NCBI GenBank assembly: GCA_025355105.1
Contig: JANYAE010000113.1
Location: 1-64,000 of the forward strand
Direction of reading: 5' to 3'
From: Pseudomonadota bacterium
Lineage (GTDB): Bacteria > Pseudomonadota > Gammaproteobacteria > Steroidobacterales > Steroidobacteraceae
Length of the DNA stretch: 64,000 nucleotides
The stretch's first letter is position 1. Each line of letters opens with the position of its first letter. Shown piece by piece: positions 54,733 through 62,033 of this stretch. The translations under genes were made by a program, and so were the position numbers. The notes beneath the pieces were generated by a model, which did no database searches, was not told where the DNA came from, and saw only the letters and a program-made list of their open reading frames with translations.

Positions 54733-55131
54733 TCAGTGGCCGAGCAGCACCAGGATCCAGGTGGCTGCGAGCAGCAGGAACGAGACGAATACCGCCGCGG
54801 AGCCGAGGTCCTTGGCGAGGCCCGACAGCGCGTGACGCTCGGTGCCGATGCGGTCGATCGCCGTCTCGATGGCGCTGTTGAGCAGTTCGACGATCAGGAT
54901 CAGCAGCATCGGCCCGATCAGCACCGCGCGTTCGACGCCGGTGCCGCCGAACCACAGCGCCGCCGGGATGGCGACCAGCGCGAGCAGGCACTCCTGACGG
55001 AACGCCTCCTCCTCGCGCCAGCAACCGGCGAGCCCCTGCCACGTGTTGCCGAAGGCCCTCAGCAAGCGCGCGATGCCCCGCGGCTTCGCGCCGGGGCGGA
55101 CGGTGCCATGACTCGCTTCCGATGAACTCAT
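54733..55131 (-). CDS. dgkA: Diacylglycerol kinase
   Basis: Small inner membrane kinase that phosphorylates diacylglycerol left over from envelope synthesis. The 132-residue protein has three membrane helices and the DgkA signature [15 protein letters not shown] after the amphipathic N-terminus with REEEAFRQE. The ATG at 55131 overlaps the gcvPB stop (ATGA), so it is cotranslated with the glycine cleavage operon, an unusual partner for this enzyme. An upstream open extension overlaps gcvPB and is rejected. Confidence 0.94.
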   Translation of the reverse strand: MSSSEASHGTVRPGAKPRGIARLLRAFGNTWQGLAGCWREEEAFRQECLLALVAIPAALWFGGTGVERAVLIGPMLLILIVELLNSAIETAIDRIGTERHALSGLAKDLGSAAVFVSFLLLAATWILVLLGH

Positions 55132-56609
55132 GCTGCGGGCTTCCAGGTCAGATCCAGCTGCTTCGCCGCACGCACGTCGTCGAGGCGACGCACCGGCAGC
55201 GTGTAGGGTGCGCCCTTGAGCCGGCTCGGGTCCGCCGCGGCCTCGCGCTGGATCGCGATCATCGCATCGACGAAGCCGTCGAGCGCCTCCTTGGCCTCGG
55301 TCTCGGTCGGCTCGATCAGCAGGCATTCGGGCACGAGCAGCGGAAAGTAGGTGGTCGGCGCGTGGTAGCCGAAGTCCAGCAGGCGCTTGGCGAAGTCCAT
55401 CGCCGTCGCGCCGTGCTCGCGCGCCTCGCGCTTCATCGTCAGGATGAACTCGTGGGTCGCGCGCCGGCTCGGGTACGCCGGCTCGAAGCCTGCCTGGCGA
55501 AAGCGCGCCAGCAGATAGTTTGCGTTCAGCGTCGCGTACTCGCCGATGCGCTGCATGCCCTCGCGGCCGACCATGCGCATGTAGATATAGGCCCTGAGCA
55601 GCACGCCGGCGTTGCCCATGAAGCCCGACAGCCGGCCGATCGACGCCGGCAGGTCGCGCTCATCGAGCCAGCGATAGGTGTCACCGTCGCGGCCGACCAC
55701 CGGGATCGGCAGGTAGGGCAGCAGTCGCGCGCCGACGCCGACCGCGCCGGCGCCAGGCCCGCCGCCGCCGTGCGGCGTCGAGAAGGTCTTGTGCAGGTTC
55801 ATGTGAATGACGTCGAAACCCATGTCGCCCGGCCGAACCTTGCCGAGGATCGCGTTGAGGTTCGCGCCGTCGTAGTACAGCAGGCCGCCGGCCGCGTGCA
55901 CCAGCTTCTCGATGTCCGCGATTGTGCGCTCGAAGACGCCGAGCGTCGACGGATTGGTCAGCATGATGCCGGCGGTGTTCGGTCCGACGACATTGCGCAG
56001 CGCGTCGAGGTCGCAGTCGCCTTCGGCGTTGCACGGGATCTCGATCACCTTCATGCCGCACATCGATGCGGTGGCCGGGTTCGTGCCGTGCGCCGCTTCC
56101 GGCACGATGATCTCGTTGCGCGCGAGATCGCCGCGCGCACGGTGGTAGGCGCGGATCATCGCGACCCCGGCGAACTCGCCCTGCGCTCCGGCCATCGGCG
56201 TCAGCGACACGCCCTGCATGCCGGTCACCTCCTTGAGCATCTCCTGCAGCTCGTGCAGGCACGCGAGCACGCCCTGGCCGAGCGACACCGGCGCGAGCGG
56301 ATGCCGGCCGAGAAACTCGGGCAGCATCGCGTACTGGTTGCAGCCGCGCGGGTTGTATTTCATCGTGCACGAGCCGAGCGGATAGAAGTGCGTGTCGATC
56401 GAGAAGTTCAGTTGCGAGAGGCGCGTGTAGTGGCGCACCGCCTGCAGCTCGGAAACCTCCGGTAGCAGCGGCCGACGCCGGCGGCGCAGCTCCGCCGGCA
56501 CCTGCGCCGCGAGCGGTGGCGGCATCTGCGCCGTCGCGCCGCGGCCGGGCCGCGACAGCTCGAAGATCGTCGGTTCGCGCTGCGCGGCGCCGCTTTGGGT
56601 GTCACTCAT
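55128..56609 (-). CDS. gcvPB: Glycine dehydrogenase (decarboxylating) subunit 2
   Basis: Second half of the split P-protein, which decarboxylates glycine and loads aminomethyl onto lipoyl-GcvH. The 493-residue protein holds the PLP site: the lysine in [18 protein letters not shown], and [15 protein letters not shown]. It begins with a low-complexity lead before [23 protein letters not shown], the usual start of the conserved part. ATG 56609 has GAGGAGGA 7 nt upstream. It needs GcvPA, encoded just upstream, as partner in an alpha2beta2 tetramer; that gene carries a premature stop here. Confidence 0.95.
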   Translation of the reverse strand: MSDTQSGAAQREPTIFELSRPGRGATAQMPPPLAAQVPAELRRRRRPLLPEVSELQAVRHYTRLSQLNFSIDTHFYPLGSCTMKYNPRGCNQYAMLPEFLGRHPLAPVSLGQGVLACLHELQEMLKEVTGMQGVSLTPMAGAQGEFAGVAMIRAYHRARGDLARNEIIVPEAAHGTNPATASMCGMKVIEIPCNAEGDCDLDALRNVVGPNTAGIMLTNPSTLGVFERTIADIEKLVHAAGGLLYYDGANLNAILGKVRPGDMGFDVIHMNLHKTFSTPHGGGGPGAGAVGVGARLLPYLPIPVVGRDGDTYRWLDERDLPASIGRLSGFMGNAGVLLRAYIYMRMVGREGMQRIGEYATLNANYLLARFRQAGFEPAYPSRRATHEFILTMKREAREHGATAMDFAKRLLDFGYHAPTTYFPLLVPECLLIEPTETEAKEALDGFVDAMIAIQREAAADPSRLKGAPYTLPVRRLDDVRAAKQLDLTWKPAA

Positions 56610-56622
56610 CGGCTCATCCTCC

Positions 56623-57996
56623 TCACGCCGCCCGCGCGGTGCCGAGCACCGCACGCAGCGCCGATGCGTAGTTCGCGATGTCGCCTGTCGTCTTGGTCTC
56701 GGTGGCGCAGATGAGCAAGGCCTGGCCGAGCTCGGGGTAGTCGTGCGAGGCGTCATAGCCGCCGGCGATGCCGCGACGCGCGAGCTCCTCGAGCACCGGG
56801 CCGACGGGCCGTTCGAGCCTGAGGAGCGCCTCGTGGAAGCGCGGCGTCGTGAAGACCTCGCGCACCCCTTTGATCCTGGTCAGTTCGGCGACCAGCTCCG
56901 CGGTGCGCGCCATCGACGCGCTCGCCACGCGTTCGAGTCCCTCCGGGCCGACGATCGCGAGGTAGATGGTGGCCGCGCTCATCAGCAGTCCCTGATTGGT
57001 GCAGATGTTCGAGGTCGCCTTGCCGCGGCGGATGTGCTGCTCGCGCGCCTGCAGCGTCAGCGTAAAGCCCGGCCGGCCGTCGAGATCGAGGGTGCGGCCG
57101 ACGATCCGGCCCGGCATTTGCCGGACGTGCTCCATGCGCGTGGTCATGAAGCCAAAATACGGCCCGCCGGCGGCGAGCGGCACGCCGAGCGGCTGGCCCT
57201 CGCCGACCGCGATGTCGACGCCGTGCTCCCCCCACTCGCCCGGTGGCTTGAGCAGCGCCAGCGAGGTCGGATTGACGACCGCAATCACGAGCGCTCCTTG
57301 CTTGTGCGCCCAGTCGGTCAGCCGATCGACGTCCTCGAGCGTGCCGAAGAAGTTCGGCTGCTGGATCACGACCGCCGTGATGTCCTCGCCTGTGTGGCGC
57401 GCGAGCGAATCGAATGCCGTCTGACCGGACGCCGCATCGAAGCCGACCTCCTCGAAGCGCAGGTTCTGGTTGCCCGCGATCGCGTGCACGCACTTGCGGT
57501 AGGTCGGATTGACGGCCTTCGGCATCAGGATACGCAGCGACTTCGAGCGGCGGTTGGCCCGCACCGCCATCAGGCACGCCTCCGCGAGACCCGAGGCGCC
57601 GTCGTAGAGCGAGGCGTTGGAGACCTCCATGCCCGTCAGGCTGGCGATCATCGTTTGGTACTCGTAGATCGTCTGCAGAGTGCCCTGGCTGGCCTCCGCC
57701 TGATAGGGCGTGTACGCGGAGTAAATCTCGCCGCGCGTCACAATCGCCCAGACCGCCGCCGGAATGTGGTGCTCGTAGGCCCCGGCGCCGATGAAGTTCA
57801 GCGGCCGCCCGTCGCGCGCCGCGCGCTCGGACATCAGCCGGCCGATCTCCATCTCGGAAGCGGCGGGCGGAAGCGCGGTGAGCGGCGCGGCACGCAGCGC
57901 CGGCGGGATCTAGTCGAACAGGTCCTCGATGCGCTCAACGCCGATCGTCGCGAGCATCTGCCGAACGTCGTCGTCGGTGTGCGGGATGAAGGCCAT
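56623..57996 (-). pseudogene. gcvPA: Glycine dehydrogenase subunit 1 with in-frame TAG at codon 29
   Basis: The full gene would encode 457 residues, the normal GcvPA length. From ATG 57996 (GGAG just upstream) the sequence reads [19 protein letters not shown]... to EDLFD, then TAG (57912-57910), then IPPALR... in the same frame down to 56623. Relatives have LFDEIP here, so one GAG to TAG change explains the stop. All downstream sequence is intact and conserved ([45 protein letters not shown]). The only nearby restart is ATG 57852, which would drop 48 residues and has no good ribosome binding site. It may be a true nonsense mutation, a sequence error, or a read-through codon. TAG ends other genes here, so it is not globally reassigned. 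Confidence 0.88.
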
Positions 57997-58034
57997 GATC
58001 TCTCCAGGTGGGCGCGTCTGCGCGAAGGCCGACG

Positions 58035-58433
58035 CTACTCGGCGGACTCGGCGAGCAGGCGCTGGTAGCCGCTCGCGTCGAGCAGCGCCTCGAGGTCCTC
58101 AATTGCGGCGGGCTTGAGCTTCCACAGCCAGCCCTCGCCGTACGGATCGGTATTGATCTTTTCCGGGGCGTCGGCCAGTCCGCCGTTGCCCTCGAGCACC
58201 GTTCCGGCGAGCGGCGCGTAGACATCCGACGCGGCCTTGACCGACTCGACGACCGCGCACGCCTCGCCGGCGGCCAGCGTCCGGCCGGACTCCGGCGTTT
58301 CGGCGAATACCAGGTCGCCGAGCGCGTGCTGCGCGTGGTCGGTGATGCCGATCGTCGCCGTGCCGTCGGGGTTCTTGCGGACCCACTCGTGCGACTTCGT
58401 ATAGCGGAGCTCGGCCGGAACGTTGTTGCTCAT
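58035..58433 (-). CDS. gcvH: Glycine cleavage system H protein
   Basis: Lipoyl carrier that shuttles the aminomethyl group between the P-, T- and L-proteins. The 132-residue protein has the lipoylated K66 in [13 protein letters not shown], preceded by [13 protein letters not shown] and followed by [14 protein letters not shown], all at family positions. Second gene of the gcv operon, 56 nt after gcvT and 38 nt before gcvPA. Confidence 0.97.
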   Translation of the reverse strand: MSNNVPAELRYTKSHEWVRKNPDGTATIGITDHAQHALGDLVFAETPESGRTLAAGEACAVVESVKAASDVYAPLAGTVLEGNGGLADAPEKINTDPYGEGWLWKLKPAAIEDLEALLDASGYQRLLAESAE

Positions 58434-58489
58434 GCGGACATCCTCACCAGGGTGGCGGTCGGGGAATGGGAAATCGGTGTCGCGGCGCG

Positions 58490-59590
58490 CTACAGCGGAA
58501 TCTGCGTGCGGCCGTGCCGAACGAACGGCGGTCGCACGACGCGGGCCTTGAGGCGCTTGCCGCGGATGTCGACCTCAACCTCGGCGCCGGTGGCCGCCGG
58601 CACGCGCGCCAGCGCGATCGAGCGCTCGAGCGTCGGCGAGTAGCTGCCGCTGGTCGTTTCGCCCTCGCCGGCCGCTCCGGCGTACACCTTCTGGTGACTG
58701 CGCAGGATGCCCTTGTCCTCGAGCAGCAGCCCGACGAGCTTGCGCGGCACGCCGGCGGTGCGCTGCGCCTCAAGCGCGCCGCGGCCGATGAAGTCGCGGC
58801 CCGGGTCGAAGACCACGGTCCAGGCGAGTCCCGACTCGAGCGGCGTCGTCTGGGCGTTCATGTCGTTGCCGTACAGGTTCATGCCGGCCTCGAGCCGCAG
58901 CGTGTCGCGCGCGCCGAGGCCGCAGGGCCGGACGCCGGCGTCGAGCAGCCGGTTCCACAGCGACACCACGTGCTCGGCGGGCAGCATGATCTCGAAGCCA
59001 TCCTCGCCCGTGTAGCCCGTGCGGGCGACGAATACGCTGCCGCCGAGCACGCCGAGCCCGGTGCCGAAGAAGGTCTCGAGCGCCAGCGCTTTCGCCTCGT
59101 CGTCCGCCGGCAGCAGCCCGGCGGCCTTGGCGCGCGCGTTCGGCCCCTGGACCGCGACCATCGCGAGGTCGCCGCGCGGCCGCACCGTGACGCCGTAGCC
59201 GCCGGCCTGGCGCCCGATCCAGACGAGGTCCTGCTCGGCAGTGCCGGCGTTGACCACGAGGCGGTAGCGGCCCGCCTCCTGGAAGTAGACGATCAGGTCG
59301 TCGATGACGCCGCCGGATTCGTTCAGCATGCAACTGTAGAGCGCCTTGCCGCGTGCTGCGAGCCGTGCGACGTCGTTGGCCAGCAGCCGTCGCAGGAACT
59401 CCTGAGCACGCGGCCCCTCGACGTCGACGGCGCGCATGTGCGACACGTCGAACATGCCGGCGTCGCGGCGCACCGCGTGGTGCTCCTCGAGCTGGGAGCC
59501 GTACTGCAGCGGCATGTCCCACCCGCCGAAATCGACGAGGCGGGCGCCGAGCGCAACGTGCCGGTCATGTAACGGGGTCTTCTGGGGCAT
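58490..59590 (-). CDS. gcvT: Glycine cleavage system T protein (aminomethyltransferase)
   Basis: Transfers the methylene group from aminomethyl-GcvH to tetrahydrofolate and releases ammonia. The 366-residue protein shows [26 protein letters not shown] at the start (read in parts), [21 protein letters not shown] with the catalytic region, and [20 protein letters not shown] 59590 has GGAGAT close upstream. The frame is open further up but that would run through the riboswitch and is rejected. First gene of the gcvT-gcvH-gcvPA-gcvPB-dgkA operon. Confidence 0.96.
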   Translation of the reverse strand: MPQKTPLHDRHVALGARLVDFGGWDMPLQYGSQLEEHHAVRRDAGMFDVSHMRAVDVEGPRAQEFLRRLLANDVARLAARGKALYSCMLNESGGVIDDLIVYFQEAGRYRLVVNAGTAEQDLVWIGRQAGGYGVTVRPRGDLAMVAVQGPNARAKAAGLLPADDEAKALALETFFGTGLGVLGGSVFVARTGYTGEDGFEIMLPAEHVVSLWNRLLDAGVRPCGLGARDTLRLEAGMNLYGNDMNAQTTPLESGLAWTVVFDPGRDFIGRGALEAQRTAGVPRKLVGLLLEDKGILRSHQKVYAGAAGEGETTSGSYSPTLERSIALARVPAATGAEVEVDIRGKRLKARVVRPPFVRHGRTQIPL

Positions 59591-59631
59591 CAGGATCTCC
59601 GCTTCGGACGCTTCCGGCGGACCGTCACCCC

Positions 59632-59667
59632 AAAAATAAGGGGCGACAGGCCACCGCCTGTCGCCCC
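59632..59667 (-). terminator. Intrinsic terminator of the glycine riboswitch
   Basis: Perfect 12-bp stem (59656-59667 with 59640-59651), 4-nt loop, followed on the minus strand by TTATTTTT. It begins within one or two bases of the 3' side of the second aptamer's closing helix, so glycine-bound aptamer and terminator compete for the same G-run. It lies 42 nt before gcvT. Confidence 0.85.
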
Positions 59668-59876
59668 TCTGTCCTGTGACCTGAGAGATCAAGCGCAGCT
59701 CGAGCTGCGCCGCACCCCTTCGGTGGGCCGGGCACTTCCGCGCCGGGCCGCTCTCCAGAGCTCGCGAGATTCTGCCGTACTGGTGCCTGAGCGTTTCCGG
59801 GCGGGTTGCGCCTTCGGCGCCGCGCGTACCTCGACGAGCCTTCGCTCGCCAGAGCCGCGCGGTCTCTCCGGTCAGA
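59664..59876 (-). ncRNA. Tandem glycine riboswitch
   Basis: The leader of gcvT contains two glycine aptamers in series. In transcription order aptamer 1 (about 59876-59762) has CGGAGAGACC, CGCCGAAGGCGCAA and AAACGCTCAGGCACCAGTAC. Aptamer 2 (about 59758-59664) has CTCTGGAGAGC, CACCGAAGGGG and ATCTCTCAGGTCACAGGACAG. These are the conserved core blocks of the class. The closing helix of aptamer 2 (CTCTG with CAGAG) abuts the terminator, the usual ON-switch that lets glycine turn on its own cleavage system. The whole 399-nt gap 59591-59989 is thus accounted for by riboswitch, terminator and two promoters. Confidence 0.93.
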
Positions 59877-59894
59877 TCTTGTCGCGAAGCCGCC

Positions 59895-59923
59895 ATCATA
59901 GCGGGCCGCGGGCCGACACCCAA
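59895..59923 (-). promoter_or_regulatory. Promoter of the gcv operon
   Basis: On the minus strand TTGGGT (59918-59923), a 17-nt spacer and TATGAT (59895-59900). Transcription would start near 59888, a dozen bases before the first aptamer, which supports the call. Confidence 0.55.
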
Positions 59924-59928
59924 CAAAA

Positions 59929-59958
59929 TTGTGCGCCGGGCCTCGCACCGGCCTTAAT
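59929..59958 (+). promoter_or_regulatory. Possible promoter of the DUF885 peptidase gene
   Basis: TTGTGC (59929-59934) and CTTAAT (59953-59958) are spaced by 18 nt; start of transcription near 59965, 25 nt before the ATG at 59990. It is back to back with the gcv promoter. Confidence 0.4.
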
Positions 59959-59989
59959 CTGGCGATGCCTGTCTCATCTGGGAGCCACC

Positions 59990-61768
59990 ATGGTCCGTCG
60001 ACTCTTGACCGCGTTCACCGCCGCACTGCTGCTTGCCGCGGGCGGCGATGCCCGCGCCGCCGCCGCGACGACGCCCGTCGCCGCGCTGCACCATCTGTTC
60101 GACAGCGCGTGGGAGCAGGATCTCGTCGACAACCCGCTCGCGGCGACGTACTACGGCGAAACGCGATTCAACGACCGCTGGCCGGACCTGTCGCGTGCGA
60201 GCCTCGAACGGGCGCACGCCCACGATGGTGAGGTACTCGCGCGCCTGAAGCGCATTCCGCGCGGCGCGCTGGCCGGCGCCGAGCAGCTGAACTACGACCT
60301 CTTCAAGGGGGAGTACGAGGATCGGCTGGCCGAGTGGCCGTTCCACACCGAAGCCTACGGCATCAGCGCCTCCGGCGGCATCCAGACGCTGTCGGAGCTC
60401 TCCGAAATCATGCCCTTCGAGACCGTCGCCGACTACGAGCAGTGGCTCAAGCGACTGGCCGCGATGCCGCAGTTCATCGACCAGACGGCGACGCTGCTGC
60501 GCCAGGCGGCGCACGACGGCCGCACTCAACCGCGCGTGCTGATGGAGCGCGTCGTGCCGCAGCTCGCGCAGCAGGTGGTCGGCAAGGCCGAGGACAGCCC
60601 CTTCTACCAGCGCTTCACGCAGTTTCCCGACCGGATCCCGCTGGCCGAGCGCGAGCGCCTCGGCGCCGCGGCACGCACCGTCATCGGCGGCAGCGTGTTG
60701 CCTGCCTACCAGCGCTTCGACCGCTTCTTCCGCGAGGAGTACCTGCCGGCCTGCCGCACCACGGTCGGCATCTGGGACACGCCGGACGGCGAGGCCTACT
60801 ACCGCAACCGCATCCGCCACCACACCACGACCGGCCTGACCGCCGACGAGATCCACGCGATCGGTCTCAAGGAAGTGGCGCGCAACCGCGCCGAGATGCA
60901 AAAGGTGATGGACGAGGTCGGCTTCAAGGGCACGCTGCAGGAGTTCTTCGTCAAGCTGCGCAGCGACCCGCAGTTCTACTACGCGACTCCCGACGAGCTC
61001 TATCGCGCCTACATCGTGACCGCCAAGCAGATCGAGCCGGAGCTGCCGAAACTCTTCGGCCACCTGTACCGCACCCCGTTCGGCGTGCGGCCGATCCCGG
61101 CGATCTCGGCGCCGAACACGACGACCGCCTACTACAGCGGCCCGTCCGAGGACGGCCGACGGGCCGGCTTCTTCTACGTCAACCTCTACCGTCCCGAAGT
61201 CCGGCCGAAGTACGAAATCGAGGTGCTGACCTCGCACGAGTCGGTGCCGGGTCACCACCTGCAGATCGCGATCGCCCAGGAGCTCGGTGAACTGCCGAAA
61301 TTCCGCCGGCTCGGCGGTTACACCGCCTTTATCGAGGGCTGGGGTCTCTACTCGGAACGCCTCGGCTACGACATCGGCCTCTACAAGGACCCGTACTCGC
61401 GCTTCGGGCAGCTGACCTACGACATGTGGCGCGCGGTCCGGCTGGTGGTCGACACCGGCATGCACGCCAAACACTGGACCCGCCAGCAGGCGATCGACTA
61501 CTTCAAGGACAACGCCGCCAAGACCGAGACCGACATCGTCAACGAGATCGACCGCTACATCGGCTGGCCCGGCCAGGCGCTCGCCTACAAGATCGGGCAG
61601 CTGAAGCTGCTGGCGTTGCGCGCGGAGGCCGAACAGGTGCTCGGACCCCGCTTCGACATCCGCTCGTTCCACGACGCGGTCCTCGCCAACGGCGCCGTTC
61701 CGCTCGAAGTCCTCGAGCAAAAGGTGCACGCGTGGATCGCGAGCCAACGCGGTGGCGGCGCTCACTGA
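59990..61768 (+). CDS. DUF885 exported metallopeptidase-like protein
   Basis: A 592-residue protein with signal peptide (cleavage near GGDARAAAA). It is of the DUF885 family, which resembles M32-like zinc carboxypeptidases: zinc motif HESVPGHHLQ from H416, with GGYTAFIEGWGLYSERLG as the downstream Glu-containing part. YTGLTADEIH-type helix (TTGLTADEIHAIGLKEV) and KIGQLKLLALR at the end are also family-typical. Likely a periplasmic peptidase of unknown specificity. GGGAG lies 6 nt before ATG 59990; longer open sequence upstream crosses the riboswitch antisense and is rejected. Confidence 0.92.
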   Translation: MVRRLLTAFTAALLLAAGGDARAAAATTPVAALHHLFDSAWEQDLVDNPLAATYYGETRFNDRWPDLSRASLERAHAHDGEVLARLKRIPRGALAGAEQLNYDLFKGEYEDRLAEWPFHTEAYGISASGGIQTLSELSEIMPFETVADYEQWLKRLAAMPQFIDQTATLLRQAAHDGRTQPRVLMERVVPQLAQQVVGKAEDSPFYQRFTQFPDRIPLAERERLGAAARTVIGGSVLPAYQRFDRFFREEYLPACRTTVGIWDTPDGEAYYRNRIRHHTTTGLTADEIHAIGLKEVARNRAEMQKVMDEVGFKGTLQEFFVKLRSDPQFYYATPDELYRAYIVTAKQIEPELPKLFGHLYRTPFGVRPIPAISAPNTTTAYYSGPSEDGRRAGFFYVNLYRPEVRPKYEIEVLTSHESVPGHHLQIAIAQELGELPKFRRLGGYTAFIEGWGLYSERLGYDIGLYKDPYSRFGQLTYDMWRAVRLVVDTGMHAKHWTRQQAIDYFKDNAAKTETDIVNEIDRYIGWPGQALAYKIGQLKLLALRAEAEQVLGPRFDIRSFHDAVLANGAVPLEVLEQKVHAWIASQRGGGAH

Positions 61769-61960
61769 GGCCGGCGACCGCTCGACTGAATGACCGTTCA
61801 GGGGTGTTGCGTGGCGTCCACACGGACGCCGGCGCCGCCTGAACCGCTGACTAAGTGCCGCGTTTTAAGCGCCTTGAGTGTCGGCCCTGCCTGATTCTTG
61901 CTTCCAACACGTCGTTGCGACAAACTGGAATCGAGCGCCAAGGGAAGCGGGATTGACCGT

Positions 61961-61975
61961 GCATTCAATGAATGC
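61961..61975. promoter_or_regulatory. Palindrome upstream of a TonB receptor, possible operator
   Basis: GCATTCA and TGAATGC flank a single A, a perfect 15-bp palindrome 58 nt before the receptor ATG. TTGACC at 61953-61958 adjoins it and could be a -35 element, but no good -10 follows at 17 nt. A further 7-bp stem GGCGTCC/GGACGCC (61813-61830) without T-run lies after the DUF885 stop. Confidence 0.35.
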
Positions 61976-62033
61976 CGCGCCGCCGACCGACCGGCAGCCA
62001 TAGAACACAGCCAGCACGCGAAGGGGACTTGCC

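Noticed and set aside
57910-57912. Reassignment of TAG to a sense codon in this genome
   Set aside because: TAG is used as a normal stop by several intact genes here, for example at 23311, 29189 and 44835.
59591-59926. N-terminal extension of gcvT
   Set aside because: It would translate through the glycine riboswitch and its terminator; GcvT proteins start at the ATG 59590 position.
59954-61765. 603-codon open frame on the minus strand
   Set aside because: It is the antisense shadow of the DUF885 gene; composition is Arg/Val/Gln-rich without motifs, as expected from GC-rich coding sequence.
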